Assembly: GCF_034262375.1 (NCBI RefSeq) | Contig: NZ_CP139558.1 | Location: 6,820,001-6,884,000, forward strand | Reading direction: 5' to 3' | DNA from: Mucilaginibacter sabulilitoris | Lineage (GTDB): Bacteria; Bacteroidota; Bacteroidia; Sphingobacteriales; Sphingobacteriaceae | Length of the DNA: 64,000 bases | Shown here: positions 15,143-23,662 of the stretch, in pieces | Numbering within the stretch: the stretch's first letter is position 1 | Layout: the number at the start of each line of letters is the position of its first letter | The notes under the pieces: model-generated | Seen by the model: the letters and a program-made list of their open reading frames with translations, nothing else | Databases searched by the model: none | What the model was told of the DNA's origin: nothing | Made by a program: the position numbers and the translations under genes

Positions 15143-16402
15143 TTACTCCATCATCAGCCTTCTGATCAGCTCGGCGCTTTGTTTTTTACCTTCTTCCAGT
15201 CGGCCATTAAAAAAGGCCTGCACTTCGTTAAAATGTTTTTTGTAGCCTTCCATATCGCCATAACCTATAATTGATGACCACTCCCGCACGGCCGAATGAA
15301 ACTCCAGATCGTCGCCCCGTATGGTTTTATCATACAACGCGGTTTCTAATGATTCTTCCAACAGGTCCTCGTTCTTGAACAGGTATTCAGCAATTCCCAA
15401 ACGCAGGCGGAAGGGCGGCGTTTGACATATAAGGTTATCATAAGGGTTTACGCCCAGATGGTACCAGGCATCTACCATGCTCAAGATGCTTAAATGCGAA
15501 TTTGGCTTTTGTTGCTCGGGCTTTTGCGACAACGAAAATTCTTTCATTACGCTATCGTTAAGCATTATAGACTTACGGCTTTCATGAAATACAAAATCGC
15601 GGGCACGGTACAAGCGCTCCCTGAACGCTTTGGCTTCTTCCTTAATCATCAGCTTAAATAGTTCCGATTCCGATTCGGCATAGCGTTTAACCTGTTGCTT
15701 AGCATAAGGGTTTAATATGGCCAGGCCCGCGTAAACGTGCGCCTTGTAACCAAAAATGCGCAGGGTGGTTAATATTTTCACATTATCTATGCCACCTATA
15801 TAAGATGCATTTTCCCACGGGAAAAACCCGGCCGATTTCCATGCGGTACCCATACTTTCAAAACCAACATGGGTTACGGCCTGTGTATCAGCTACAATTT
15901 TATCATGCTCGTGATAGTCGGCAATTTCCACAATATTGCTCCCTATGGCCGTAAACAGGTCAAACATACGCTGGTAGGCATCGGCATTTGTACGATGTGG
16001 TATCAGGATAAGGGTTTGCCCTTCGGGTTCAAAACCAGGCCCATGCATGCCATGAAAGGTAATGATCTGCGCATCGGCAGGCAGGTATTTTTCAAAGGTA
16101 GTTATCTCCGGGTGTTTTACCGAGGTTTGGCCGGCCACAATAGCGCCGTACTTTGTTAATGGTCCACATTCGGCTACCACCTGCTCCATTTTATCAGCTT
16201 CTACTGAGTAAATGATCAGGTCGTTAATGCGCGCCACCTCCTTTCCGCTATCCATTATAGTTATTTTATATGGGGCCAGCTCCTCTTCCAGCCGACCGCG
16301 GTTCGCCGGTAAATCGCACCCACAAACCGTATAGCCCGCTTTTGCGAAAGCCTTGGCGTACAAACGCCCCATATCGCCCAAACCAATAATACCTATATTC
16401 AT
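15143..16402 (-). CDS. tyrA: Prephenate dehydrogenase, fungal Tyr1-like
   Basis: A 419-residue NAD(P)-dependent enzyme for tyrosine synthesis (prephenate to 4-hydroxyphenylpyruvate). The Rossmann motif GLGDMG is at 7-12. Several blocks strongly recall yeast Tyr1 as I remember it: IVAGQTSVKHPEI, FEKYLP, the segment EHDKIVADTQAVTH, NSHLS, the stretch PYDNLICQTPPFRL and DDLEF with REWSS. It is much longer than bacterial TyrA (about 280-370) and has no ACT or chorismate mutase domain. It is a single gene, not next to other aromatic genes. The alternative name, a 6-phosphogluconate-dehydrogenase-like protein, is less likely. Confidence 0.8.
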   Translation of the reverse strand: MNIGIIGLGDMGRLYAKAFAKAGYTVCGCDLPANRGRLEEELAPYKITIMDSGKEVARINDLIIYSVEADKMEQVVAECGPLTKYGAIVAGQTSVKHPEITTFEKYLPADAQIITFHGMHGPGFEPEGQTLILIPHRTNADAYQRMFDLFTAIGSNIVEIADYHEHDKIVADTQAVTHVGFESMGTAWKSAGFFPWENASYIGGIDNVKILTTLRIFGYKAHVYAGLAILNPYAKQQVKRYAESESELFKLMIKEEAKAFRERLYRARDFVFHESRKSIMLNDSVMKEFSLSQKPEQQKPNSHLSILSMVDAWYHLGVNPYDNLICQTPPFRLRLGIAEYLFKNEDLLEESLETALYDKTIRGDDLEFHSAVREWSSIIGYGDMEGYKKHFNEVQAFFNGRLEEGKKQSAELIRRLMME

Positions 16403-16535
16403 GCCGCTAATATAACCATGAGTATCAAAATTACGTATGAAACCTTTACATTAGCCCCTGTAAACCCCGGGATATTATAATAAAAACTAATAAAATCCTG
16501 TTTTGTTAATATATAGATACCTAATTTTACATTTG

Positions 16536-17228
16536 ATGAACAAGCGCTTTTTATTCAGTATTTGTGTTTTAATGATCGTTTTTTTGAGCAACGCTACCCT
16601 GGCATTTGCACAGGACAGTGCTGAAAAAGCCGGCAGCAAACCTACTACTATAAAACCTGCAGCACCTGCTAATCCATCTTATTATACACAACCCAAAGCT
16701 ACCAAAGCAGATTCGGCATTAGTTAAGGATAAATCACTTAACGGCCAGTATAAATACCTGCTTAGTAAGTTATACCACTACCAGGAGCCCCTGGCTTCGG
16801 CCTTATGGAAAAATATGCGCGACACGTTAAATACCGAACGCCGCAAACTTAAAGAAGCCCAGGCGCAGCTTTCCACACAAACCAAAGATATAAGCAGTCT
16901 CAAAGCTGATGTGAGCACCAAGGATCAGACGATTTCCGAATCAAATGCCAAGCGCGACCAGATAAGCCTTTTAGGGATCCCACTTACCAAAGCTTCCTAT
17001 AATTTGCTTATGTGGGGATTGGTTATCGCGTTTGGAGCAATTGCCGCTATAGTTATAGCACGCTCTGGCGCACACAGCCGCGAGGCCAAATACCGCATTA
17101 AGCTTTACGAAGAGCTTGATGAAGAGTACAAAACCTACAAATCAAAGGCCAACGAAAAAGAAAAGAAACTGGCACGCGAACTGCAAACCGAACGCAACAA
17201 GCTCGACGAGCTTTTAGGCCGGGGCTAA
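16536..17228 (+). CDS. Exported coiled-coil membrane protein, function unknown
   Basis: Starts at the ATG at 16536 (MNKRFLFSICVLMIVFLSNA), which gives a signal peptide ending AFAQ; the upstream in-frame ATG at 16503 would bury it. The 230 residues then contain a Pro/Ala-rich stretch, a segment around KYLLSKLYHYQEPLASALWKN, a coiled coil (ERRKLKEAQAQLSTQ...), one membrane helix (SYNLLMWGLVIAFGAIAAIVI) and a second charged coiled coil. Proteins of this layout are, from memory, sometimes mislabelled as tRNA methyltransferases in this phylum. No enzyme motif is present. Confidence 0.65.
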   Translation: MNKRFLFSICVLMIVFLSNATLAFAQDSAEKAGSKPTTIKPAAPANPSYYTQPKATKADSALVKDKSLNGQYKYLLSKLYHYQEPLASALWKNMRDTLNTERRKLKEAQAQLSTQTKDISSLKADVSTKDQTISESNAKRDQISLLGIPLTKASYNLLMWGLVIAFGAIAAIVIARSGAHSREAKYRIKLYEELDEEYKTYKSKANEKEKKLARELQTERNKLDELLGRG

Positions 17229-17439
17229 TCTTCACACTAAACTTTCATCTGTTATCATCCCGAATTTCTGGTGCAAAGCTGTATTATCAACCCTGCTTTA
17301 AAGGTTTTGATATACTTGATGTGCAATATTTTGCCGGTGATCAACTGTCTGCATTATCAGAAACCGTATAATAAAAAGCCAGATAGAATTGCTTTATCAA
17401 AGGATAACATCAGGTGATATGAGCGTTTGGGGTGATTAA

Positions 17440-18144
17440 TTACTGCAGGCTTTTTCCTGTGACCGGAAGACTTGGTAGTGAACGCTGCCCTGGCGGCAGG
17501 GCCATAAATTTCTTATACGAGTCGTTAATGTACACCGTTAGCGACTCGCCATTGTTATTTTTCAGGAATGCGTAGGTTGGCCTATAAAGGGTCATAAAGT
17601 TTTCAAGTTCCTGGCCGCGCAGCGGTACCAGGCTTTGTACATAGGTAACAGTAAATACCTCATCAACATGCCTTTCTTCTTCCTCGTGTTTAAAGTATTT
17701 TTTTAGGCGGCGAGCATCACGGGCATCTTTGCTGAACCATGACGATGGTGATAAGGGATACACCTTGCTCCTGGTGTAAACCTCCGGATATTCTTTGTGC
17801 GCATCAAACGATTGCCTTGTTGAGGTGATATCAACCTGGCGCAGGGCTATGGTTTTGGTAACCATTTGTATCCTTGCCGGGGCCAGGGTTGTTACATATA
17901 AAGTATCAGATACATAACCTGGTGATTCAAATATCAATGTATGCCCGGTTTCGGTATTTATAGCAAAATTACCATCATCATCACTAATGGTGATTTGCTT
18001 TTTGTTGTTACCGTCCCTTATGAAAACGTTTGGCAACCGGACATTTTTGCCCGACTCATAAACGGTACCTTTTAACACATTTTGGGCATTCGCGGTAAAC
18101 GCTGTAAACAGGGCGAAAATTAATATAAGATATTTAGGTTTCAT
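17440..18144 (-). CDS. Carboxypeptidase-regulatory-like domain protein
   Basis: Starts at the ATG at 18142-18144 (MKPKYLILIFALFTAF), where a signal peptide begins; the in-frame upstream ATG adds 28 residues without signal character. The mature protein has an N-terminal CarboxypepD_reg-like beta-sandwich (about 23-105: LKGTVYESGKNVRLPNVFIRD, DDDGNFAINT, IFESPGYVSDT). The C-terminal half holds ITSTRQSFDAHKEYPEVY and a basic stretch. Such domains occur alone in cell-surface proteins of Bacteroidota. The role is unknown. Confidence 0.7.
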   Translation of the reverse strand: MKPKYLILIFALFTAFTANAQNVLKGTVYESGKNVRLPNVFIRDGNNKKQITISDDDGNFAINTETGHTLIFESPGYVSDTLYVTTLAPARIQMVTKTIALRQVDITSTRQSFDAHKEYPEVYTRSKVYPLSPSSWFSKDARDARRLKKYFKHEEEERHVDEVFTVTYVQSLVPLRGQELENFMTLYRPTYAFLKNNNGESLTVYINDSYKKFMALPPGQRSLPSLPVTGKSLQ

Positions 18145-18285
18145 GGGCAGATCAATTAAGCTGTAAATTAAACCTATTTTTTGCAATAATGGTTTTGAAT
18201 TTAACACTTTTAAGCGCAGTTTCTGCAATTAATGACAAAAAAGTGAGGCAATTTGAGCGTTAATTGATCCAACTAACATATGAGC

Positions 18286-18317
18286 AAAAAAAAACGCCCC
18301 ATGATTATCATGAGGCG
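18286..18317 (-). terminator. Rho-independent terminator after the LiaF/PspC operon
   Basis: On the minus strand an 11-bp GC-rich stem (18295-18305 with 18307-18317, one G-U wobble; the inner pairs open to form the loop) is followed by nine U residues (18294 down to 18286). It lies 46 bp after the stop of the LiaF-like gene. Confidence 0.85.
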
Positions 18318-18363
18318 ATGTGTAAATAATATAGATATACTGTCCCGGTACCGGTTTGATAAA

Positions 18364-19350
18364 TTAATACCTATTTACTTTAAAGTCAGATACAGCGCCA
18401 CTCATGTGGATGTATATTTTATTTTTTGCCGCTTCAAAACCCGGGGTTTCGTAAAGGCTATCGTCTTTCTTATCAAAACCTTCAAACGCGCTCGATGACA
18501 GGCCCGAGTTTGTACGGATGCTGCAGGCCGCATCTTTCGGAACACTCAGTTTTACCTCTGATACACCGGTTGAAACTTCAACATTGGTGCTTGGCTGGGG
18601 ATTGCCCAGCTTTACCTCAAACGATGCGGCACCTCCCTTTAAAGTTAAGTTTTTAATTTTAAATTTACTAAGGTCAAAATCAAGTTTTGTTGCTCCTGTC
18701 TCCACATTGATATCCCAAACGGGGTTAGGGTTTAGTTTGATATTGGCCAGGTTTGATTTATTATCGTCCGAATCAAAATGCCAACCCTTATTGTTTTTCA
18801 TTTTAAGGTTTAATACATAAACCGAATCTTCTTTTGTGGAGTTAAACTCGTACTTGCCATAAAACTCTTTGGTTTCGGCTTTAAAAAGCTGGCTGGTGGT
18901 ATCATTTAAGGTATAGGTGGTGCCACCGCCGCTAACATTAAGGCGCGCCAATTTGGCATCGGGCGTATACTCTTTATTAAAAATGCTGCTCCCTTCTATT
19001 TTAACCACGCCATGATCGGTATTGGTGCTGTCGCTGTCGTCATCATTATTATCGTTGTCCTTATCATCATTATAATGGAAGGTATAAGCGCCGGGCCAAA
19101 AACTATACTTTTCAAAATGCCCGAATAATAACAAACCGAAACCCAGAACCACCACTCCCAGTTTTAAAATAGTAGCCCATGCCGATCTGTTATTGGCAAA
19201 AACTAAATTAACGCCACCCATAATCAAAAATATGGGCCACAGGTGGATGACATTCATCCAGTGAAAGTCGATATAATCAAAGTTATTTAGCAGGAATATG
19301 GCTCCTATGCATACAAGGATGGCACCCGGAACTAATTTATCGTTTCTCAT
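18364..19350 (-). CDS. LiaF/DUF5668-type transmembrane protein with adhesin-like domain
   Basis: A 328-residue inner-membrane protein. Residues 1-85 hold three to four short membrane helices of the LiaI/LiaF-type module (LVPGAILVCIGAIFLLNNF, LWPIFLIMGGVNLVF, LGVVVLGFGLLLFGHF). An Asp/Asn-rich linker (about 97-115, DDKDNDNNDDDSDS) leads to a soluble beta-helix-like C-terminal part rich in repeating strands (VETGATKLDFDLSKFKIKNL). In Gram-positives LiaF senses envelope stress with PspC-like partners. It is 61 bp after the pspC-like gene on the same strand and shares its terminator. Confidence 0.75.
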   Translation of the reverse strand: MRNDKLVPGAILVCIGAIFLLNNFDYIDFHWMNVIHLWPIFLIMGGVNLVFANNRSAWATILKLGVVVLGFGLLLFGHFEKYSFWPGAYTFHYNDDKDNDNNDDDSDSTNTDHGVVKIEGSSIFNKEYTPDAKLARLNVSGGGTTYTLNDTTSQLFKAETKEFYGKYEFNSTKEDSVYVLNLKMKNNKGWHFDSDDNKSNLANIKLNPNPVWDINVETGATKLDFDLSKFKIKNLTLKGGAASFEVKLGNPQPSTNVEVSTGVSEVKLSVPKDAACSIRTNSGLSSSAFEGFDKKDDSLYETPGFEAAKNKIYIHMSGAVSDFKVNRY

Positions 19351-19411
19351 CTCAATATTCTTTTAAGTATTATGAAAAGTACTTTACAGGACTTTGTATA
19401 AGCGCCTATTA

Positions 19412-19996
19412 TTATACAGTTGGTGGATTATCTTTTGCGCTATCATCATTCTTGGTAAAGCTTTCGTCTTTATTCAGGGTATCATCTTTAATCTCTTCTT
19501 TAGTATCGGCATTTTGCCAGTTTTCCCGTTCCCAGGGTTTTCTTCTGTTTCCGGAAGCCATAATGGCAAAACCTACAATCACCAAAATTGCAGGCCACAA
19601 CTTGCCCAGGTGCCATAGCCTGAATATATGTAATTCATGAAGCAGGAAAGACCCGCCAATAAATATCAATATTACGCCAATAATAAGCCCGGCATTAGTT
19701 GCTCCTTGTTTTTTAACCGGACTTCCCGGCATTGGGGGTACATTACCGGTAAACGGATTAAAGGGCTCCTGCGGCGGCACCCTATAATCAACATGAGGGT
19801 TAAAAGGGCTGTAATCCTTTCTGGGCAACACTATCCATAAAACTATATAAACCATGAAGCCGGTACCCATAAATATAAACGTAAGCAAAAACAAGGCACG
19901 TACTATAGCAATGTCCATATCGAAATAGTCGGCCAGGCCTGCGCAAACACCGCCTAAAACCTTTCGGTGTTCATCGCGATAAAGTTTCTTTTCCAT
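19412..19996 (-). CDS. PspC-domain protein
   Basis: A 194-residue membrane protein. The N-terminal PspC domain (4-62: LYRDEHRKVLGGVCAGLADY, IVRALFLLTF, IVLWIVLPRKD) is followed by a linker with Pro/Phe-rich sequence. A second pair of helices of the LiaF-like type (AGLIIGVILIFIGGSFLLHE and LWPAILVIVGFAIMASG) follows, with an acidic tail. PspC proteins take part in phage-shock/envelope stress responses. It is the first gene of a two-gene operon with the LiaF-like gene. Confidence 0.85.
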   Translation of the reverse strand: MEKKLYRDEHRKVLGGVCAGLADYFDMDIAIVRALFLLTFIFMGTGFMVYIVLWIVLPRKDYSPFNPHVDYRVPPQEPFNPFTGNVPPMPGSPVKKQGATNAGLIIGVILIFIGGSFLLHELHIFRLWHLGKLWPAILVIVGFAIMASGNRRKPWERENWQNADTKEEIKDDTLNKDESFTKNDDSAKDNPPTV

Positions 19997-20244
19997 AATT
20001 TATAAGTGTTAATTTATGGTTCAAATGTGCTAACAACATTGCTTTTAGCGTAATACTTTTAGGTGAATATAACCAAACTTTCGGTAAAGTACCTGAAAAC
20101 ACCGACGAACGAATGCGCTTTTAGCCCATTATTTTTTATACACCGGTAAAAACAAATCGCATTGTTCCGTCAGGCAGCTAAATGAGCTGCAAGCCACATA
20201 AATGAGCGCGATGTTTCTATAAATAAATTATCCCGAATTGTTTA

Positions 20245-20949
20245 TTATAACTGGCCCGGTGCAGGTTTAATGATTATTTCGTCTACATTGGCGCCGGGGC
20301 TCATTTTGTATATGTTGATAATTGCCGATGCAATATCTTCCGGCAATACCATGGTGTCCTTATCAACAACCGCGTCTTTCCAGGAATCTGTTAACGTGGA
20401 GCCCGGAATTATGGCAGTTACTTTTACACCGTGTTCCTGCATTTCGAGCCTCATCACTTTTGTCAGCCCTAACAGCGCATATTTGGTTACACTGTATGCG
20501 CCGGCCTGGGCTATAGGGTTTAAGGAAGCTACAGAGCATATATTAAAAAAGTGCCCTTTACGTGCGGCTATCATGGTTTTACCAAAATATCGGTATAGTT
20601 CATAAGTTGGCATGAGGTTGGTATTTACCTGTTTTTCAAACACCTCATCGCTCTCGTTCAATATACTTGCGGGTATAAACATACCCAGGCTGTTTACAAT
20701 TACATCAATAAAGCCCAATTCATGCTCGGCATCAGCAGCAAATTTTAGCAGTTCGGCTTTTTTACTGCCATCGGTTACCTGCGTAAAAACTTTAATTTCA
20801 GGATTGATATCAAGCAGCTCTTCTTTAAATTTTAATAATTCTTTCTCATTCCGTGAACAAATTGCCACGTTTATTCCTTCATTAGCAAAGGAAATAGAAA
20901 TTGCACGGCCCATGCCTTTTGTTGCGCCTGTAATAAGAGCGTTCTTCAT
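20245..20949 (-). CDS. Short-chain dehydrogenase/reductase (SDR)
   Basis: A 234-residue classical SDR. It has the cofactor motif TGATKGMG (7-14), NSLG (86-89) in place of the usual NNAG, Ser139 in CSVAS and the catalytic YSVTK (Tyr152, Lys156). ICSRNEKEL after strand 2, with Arg33 following the basic-type pattern, suggests NADP(H). FabG-like length, but the substrate cannot be told. It is a single gene, divergent from the mlaE-like gene across 220 bp. Confidence 0.85.
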   Translation of the reverse strand: MKNALITGATKGMGRAISISFANEGINVAICSRNEKELLKFKEELLDINPEIKVFTQVTDGSKKAELLKFAADAEHELGFIDVIVNSLGMFIPASILNESDEVFEKQVNTNLMPTYELYRYFGKTMIAARKGHFFNICSVASLNPIAQAGAYSVTKYALLGLTKVMRLEMQEHGVKVTAIIPGSTLTDSWKDAVVDKDTMVLPEDIASAIINIYKMSPGANVDEIIIKPAPGQL

Positions 20950-21169
20950 AATGGTGATACTGTGTGTTTTTATAATTATTCTTTTTTAAAACAGCCCCAA
21001 AAAAATGGAGCTGATTTTTTTTGATGCGGGTTGAAGCTTTATTTGGCCAATTTACGTATGCAGTAATAAATAAGCTTATAAAAATGCATATTTATATAAT
21101 CATTCAATAATAGCGACGGTTAAAGCTTAATTTAAAAATGTAATTTTAGCCACTTTTTAATACTTAACA

Positions 21170-21901
21170 ATGTTCCAAAGTTTAGGAAAATACATACTTC
21201 TGCTGCGGTTAAGCTTCAGAAAGCCTGAAAAGTTTAGTGTTTACTGGAAAGAGGTAATGCGCGAGATGGTTTCGGTGGGTATAGGCTCACTGGGCATCAT
21301 TGCCGTTATTTCGGTATTCATAGGTGCTGTAGCAACCATACAAACCGCGTTTCAGCTCGTGAGCGACTTTATTCCGAAAACAATTGTCGGCGGCATCACC
21401 CGCGATTCAACCATCCTGGAATTTAGCCCCACTATTTCGGCATTGGTGCTGGCAGGTCGTGTAGGTTCAAGCATGGCGTCGCAAATTGGCACCATGCGCG
21501 TAACCGAACAGATCGACGCTTTGGAAATCATGGGTGTTAACGCTCCCGGCTATTTGATATCGCCCAAAATTATAGCCGGTGTAAGCATGGTCCCTTTATT
21601 GGTTATTGTATCGGTAATTTTAGGTTTAACGGGCGGTTACATAGCCTGTGCCGCATCAAACGATGTTTCAACAGCCGATTATGTAACCGGTTTAACAGAT
21701 GGGTTTAACCCGCTTATTGTTACCGTTTGCGCTGTTAAAGCTATATTCTTCGGATTCATTATTACTTCTATCTGCTCATATCAGGGCTTTTATACCAACG
21801 GTGGGTCGCTTGAAGTTGGGCAGTCGGCAACACGCGGCGTTGTTTGGAGCTGTATCATGATACTATTCGTGGACCTGATCATTTCACGCCTGCTACTATG
21901 A
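21170..21901 (+). CDS. MlaE-family ABC transporter permease
   Basis: A 243-residue inner-membrane permease with five to six helices. It matches the MlaE/YrbE family: YWKEVMREMVSVGIGSLGII near the N terminus, GAVATIQTAFQL, LAGRVGSSMASQIGTMRVTEQIDALEIMGV (the coupling region) and YFxG-like C-terminal parts. The family moves phospholipids between the membranes to keep outer-membrane lipid asymmetry. Its stop overlaps the start of the ATPase gene (ATGA), showing tight coupling. No MlaD follows in this operon. Confidence 0.9.
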   Translation: MFQSLGKYILLLRLSFRKPEKFSVYWKEVMREMVSVGIGSLGIIAVISVFIGAVATIQTAFQLVSDFIPKTIVGGITRDSTILEFSPTISALVLAGRVGSSMASQIGTMRVTEQIDALEIMGVNAPGYLISPKIIAGVSMVPLLVIVSVILGLTGGYIACAASNDVSTADYVTGLTDGFNPLIVTVCAVKAIFFGFIITSICSYQGFYTNGGSLEVGQSATRGVVWSCIMILFVDLIISRLLL

Positions 21902-22650
21902 TTGAAATTAAAGACATCTACAAAACATTTGGCGATAACGAAGTACTGAAAGGTATAAGCGCAATTTTTAAACCCGGCAAAAATAACCTGATCATCGGCG
22001 GTTCCGGATCTGGCAAAACCACCCTGCTTAAATGTATTGTTGGTTTACATGACCCAACCAAAGGCGACGTGATTTTTGATGGCGAAAACTTTACTGACAT
22101 GGATTTTGAACAACGGGTTCCTATCCGAACCAAAATCGGGATGCTTTTTCAAAACTCGGCCTTGTTTGACTCTATGACAGTTGAAGAGAACATTATGTTC
22201 CCACTTAACCTGTTCACCACCCAGTCAAAAGCCGAAAAACTCGACCGGGCCAATTTTTGCCTGGAACGGGTTAATCTTGCCGGTAAAAATAAACTATATC
22301 CATCCGAACTATCGGGCGGCATGAAAAAACGCGTAGGGATTGCCCGCGCCATATCCATGCAACCAAAATACCTGTTTGTGGATGAACCCAACTCGGGCCT
22401 CGATCCAAAAACTTCTATTCTGATTGATGAACTTATCAATGAGCTTACCGAAGAGTATGAAATAACAACTGTAGTGGTTACGCATGATATGAACTCCGTA
22501 ATGGGTATTGGCGATCATATTTTGTTTTTACATCAAGGTAAAAAATGGTGGGAAGGCAGCAACAAAGAAATTGCCCACACCGATAACCAGGAACTGAACG
22601 ACTTTGTATTTGCCAGTAAATTTATGCAGGCAGCAAAAGCTAAGCTTTGA
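21898..22650 (+). CDS. MlaF-type ABC transporter ATP-binding protein
   Basis: A 250-residue ATPase. The start is the ATG at 21898, overlapping the permease stop by 4 bp (ATGA); the longer in-frame reading would lie inside the permease gene. It shows Walker A GGSGSGKT (34-41), Q-loop Gln85, signature LSGGM (138-142), Walker B LFVDE (159-163) and H-loop His196. It is the partner of the MlaE-like permease for lipid transport. The substrate-binding MCE (MlaD) subunit must be encoded elsewhere. Confidence 0.9.
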   Translation: MIEIKDIYKTFGDNEVLKGISAIFKPGKNNLIIGGSGSGKTTLLKCIVGLHDPTKGDVIFDGENFTDMDFEQRVPIRTKIGMLFQNSALFDSMTVEENIMFPLNLFTTQSKAEKLDRANFCLERVNLAGKNKLYPSELSGGMKKRVGIARAISMQPKYLFVDEPNSGLDPKTSILIDELINELTEEYEITTVVVTHDMNSVMGIGDHILFLHQGKKWWEGSNKEIAHTDNQELNDFVFASKFMQAAKAKL

Positions 22651-22708
22651 TTGGTGACGGGGAGCGAGGTTCGAGTGACCAGATTATCTGCGGCGTAAAG
22701 GATTTTGT

Positions 22709-22716
22709 TATATTTG
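22709..22716 (+). promoter_or_regulatory. Candidate -7 element before the RlmI-like methyltransferase
   Basis: TATATTTG fits TAnnTTTG exactly and is followed by GC, as often seen in this phylum. No clear TTTG lies 18-20 bp upstream. Its position supports the ATG at 22768 as the start, because the in-frame TTG at 22705 would lie before this element. Confidence 0.45.
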
Positions 22717-22767
22717 CGCCGTTTAAGTCCGGCCACCGGCATCACGCACCCCGAAGCAGAAAAAAAG

Positions 22768-23655
22768 ATGATCCAACTATTAACCCCAACGCACTGGAAA
22801 GATTACGAGCTGATTGATTGCGGCGATTTTGAAAAGCTGGAGCGCTTTGGCAATATTATACTTATAAGGCCCGAACCGCAGGCGGTTTGGAGCAAGCAAT
22901 TGCCCCCATCTGAATGGCAGCGTTTACACCATATTAAATTTAAGGGCCGCTCTGCAACCGCGGGCGACTGGATAAAGAAAGACCAGAAAACACCCGACCG
23001 CTGGCATATTGAATACAAAAACAAGGATGCTGCCATTAAGTTCAGACTGGGGCTAACGTCATTTAAACATCTTGGTATTTTCCCGGAACAGGCCGTTAAC
23101 TGGGACTACATTACCCAAAACATTAAAAAGTTTAAAACCCCGCAACCCAAAGTGCTTAACCTGTTTGCCTATACCGGCGGCGCATCGTTAATTGCACAGG
23201 CAGCAGGCGCCGATACCACGCACGTTGATTCGATAAAACAGGTGGTTACCTGGGCCAACGAAAACCAGGAAATATCCGGTTTGAGCAACATTCGCTGGGT
23301 AGTTGAAGACGCTCTAAAGTTTGTGAAACGTGAGCTGAAGCGTGGCAAAAAATATAACGGCATTATTCTTGATCCACCCGCTTATGGCAACGGTCCTAAC
23401 GGTGAAAAGTGGAAATTGGAAGACAATATCAACGAAATGATGGCCGATGTAATTCAGCTGCTTGACCCTGAAGAGCATTTCCTGATCCTGAATACATACT
23501 CACTTGGTTTTTCATCAGTAATTATTGAAAACCTTATTAAAAGCGCTTTCCCTAAAGTGCAGAACCTGGAAATTGGGGAGCTTTACCTGCAAGCTACCGC
23601 CGGATCTAAACTACCGCTCGGCGTTTTCGGAAAATTCTTTAAAACAAGTTCATAG
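22768..23655 (+). CDS. Class I SAM-dependent methyltransferase, RlmI-like
   Basis: A 295-residue protein with an N-terminal part of PUA-less RlmI/RsmD type and a Rossmann methyltransferase domain. Motif I is NLFAYTGGAS (131-140), an acidic residue follows strand 2 (THVDSIK), and the catalytic DPPAYG is at 202-207. This NPP/DPP-type motif and FAYTGG are typical of 23S rRNA (cytosine-C5) methyltransferases of the RlmI/RlmK group and their relatives. The exact rRNA target cannot be told. Just 7 bp separate it from the next gene, so the two may form an operon. Confidence 0.8.
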   Translation: MIQLLTPTHWKDYELIDCGDFEKLERFGNIILIRPEPQAVWSKQLPPSEWQRLHHIKFKGRSATAGDWIKKDQKTPDRWHIEYKNKDAAIKFRLGLTSFKHLGIFPEQAVNWDYITQNIKKFKTPQPKVLNLFAYTGGASLIAQAAGADTTHVDSIKQVVTWANENQEISGLSNIRWVVEDALKFVKRELKRGKKYNGIILDPPAYGNGPNGEKWKLEDNINEMMADVIQLLDPEEHFLILNTYSLGFSSVIIENLIKSAFPKVQNLEIGELYLQATAGSKLPLGVFGKFFKTSS

Positions 23656-23662
23656 TTTAAGT

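Noticed and set aside
23525..23662. Longer start for the D-aminoacylase
   Set aside because: Overlaps the methyltransferase gene by about 130 bp and hides the signal peptide starting at 23663.
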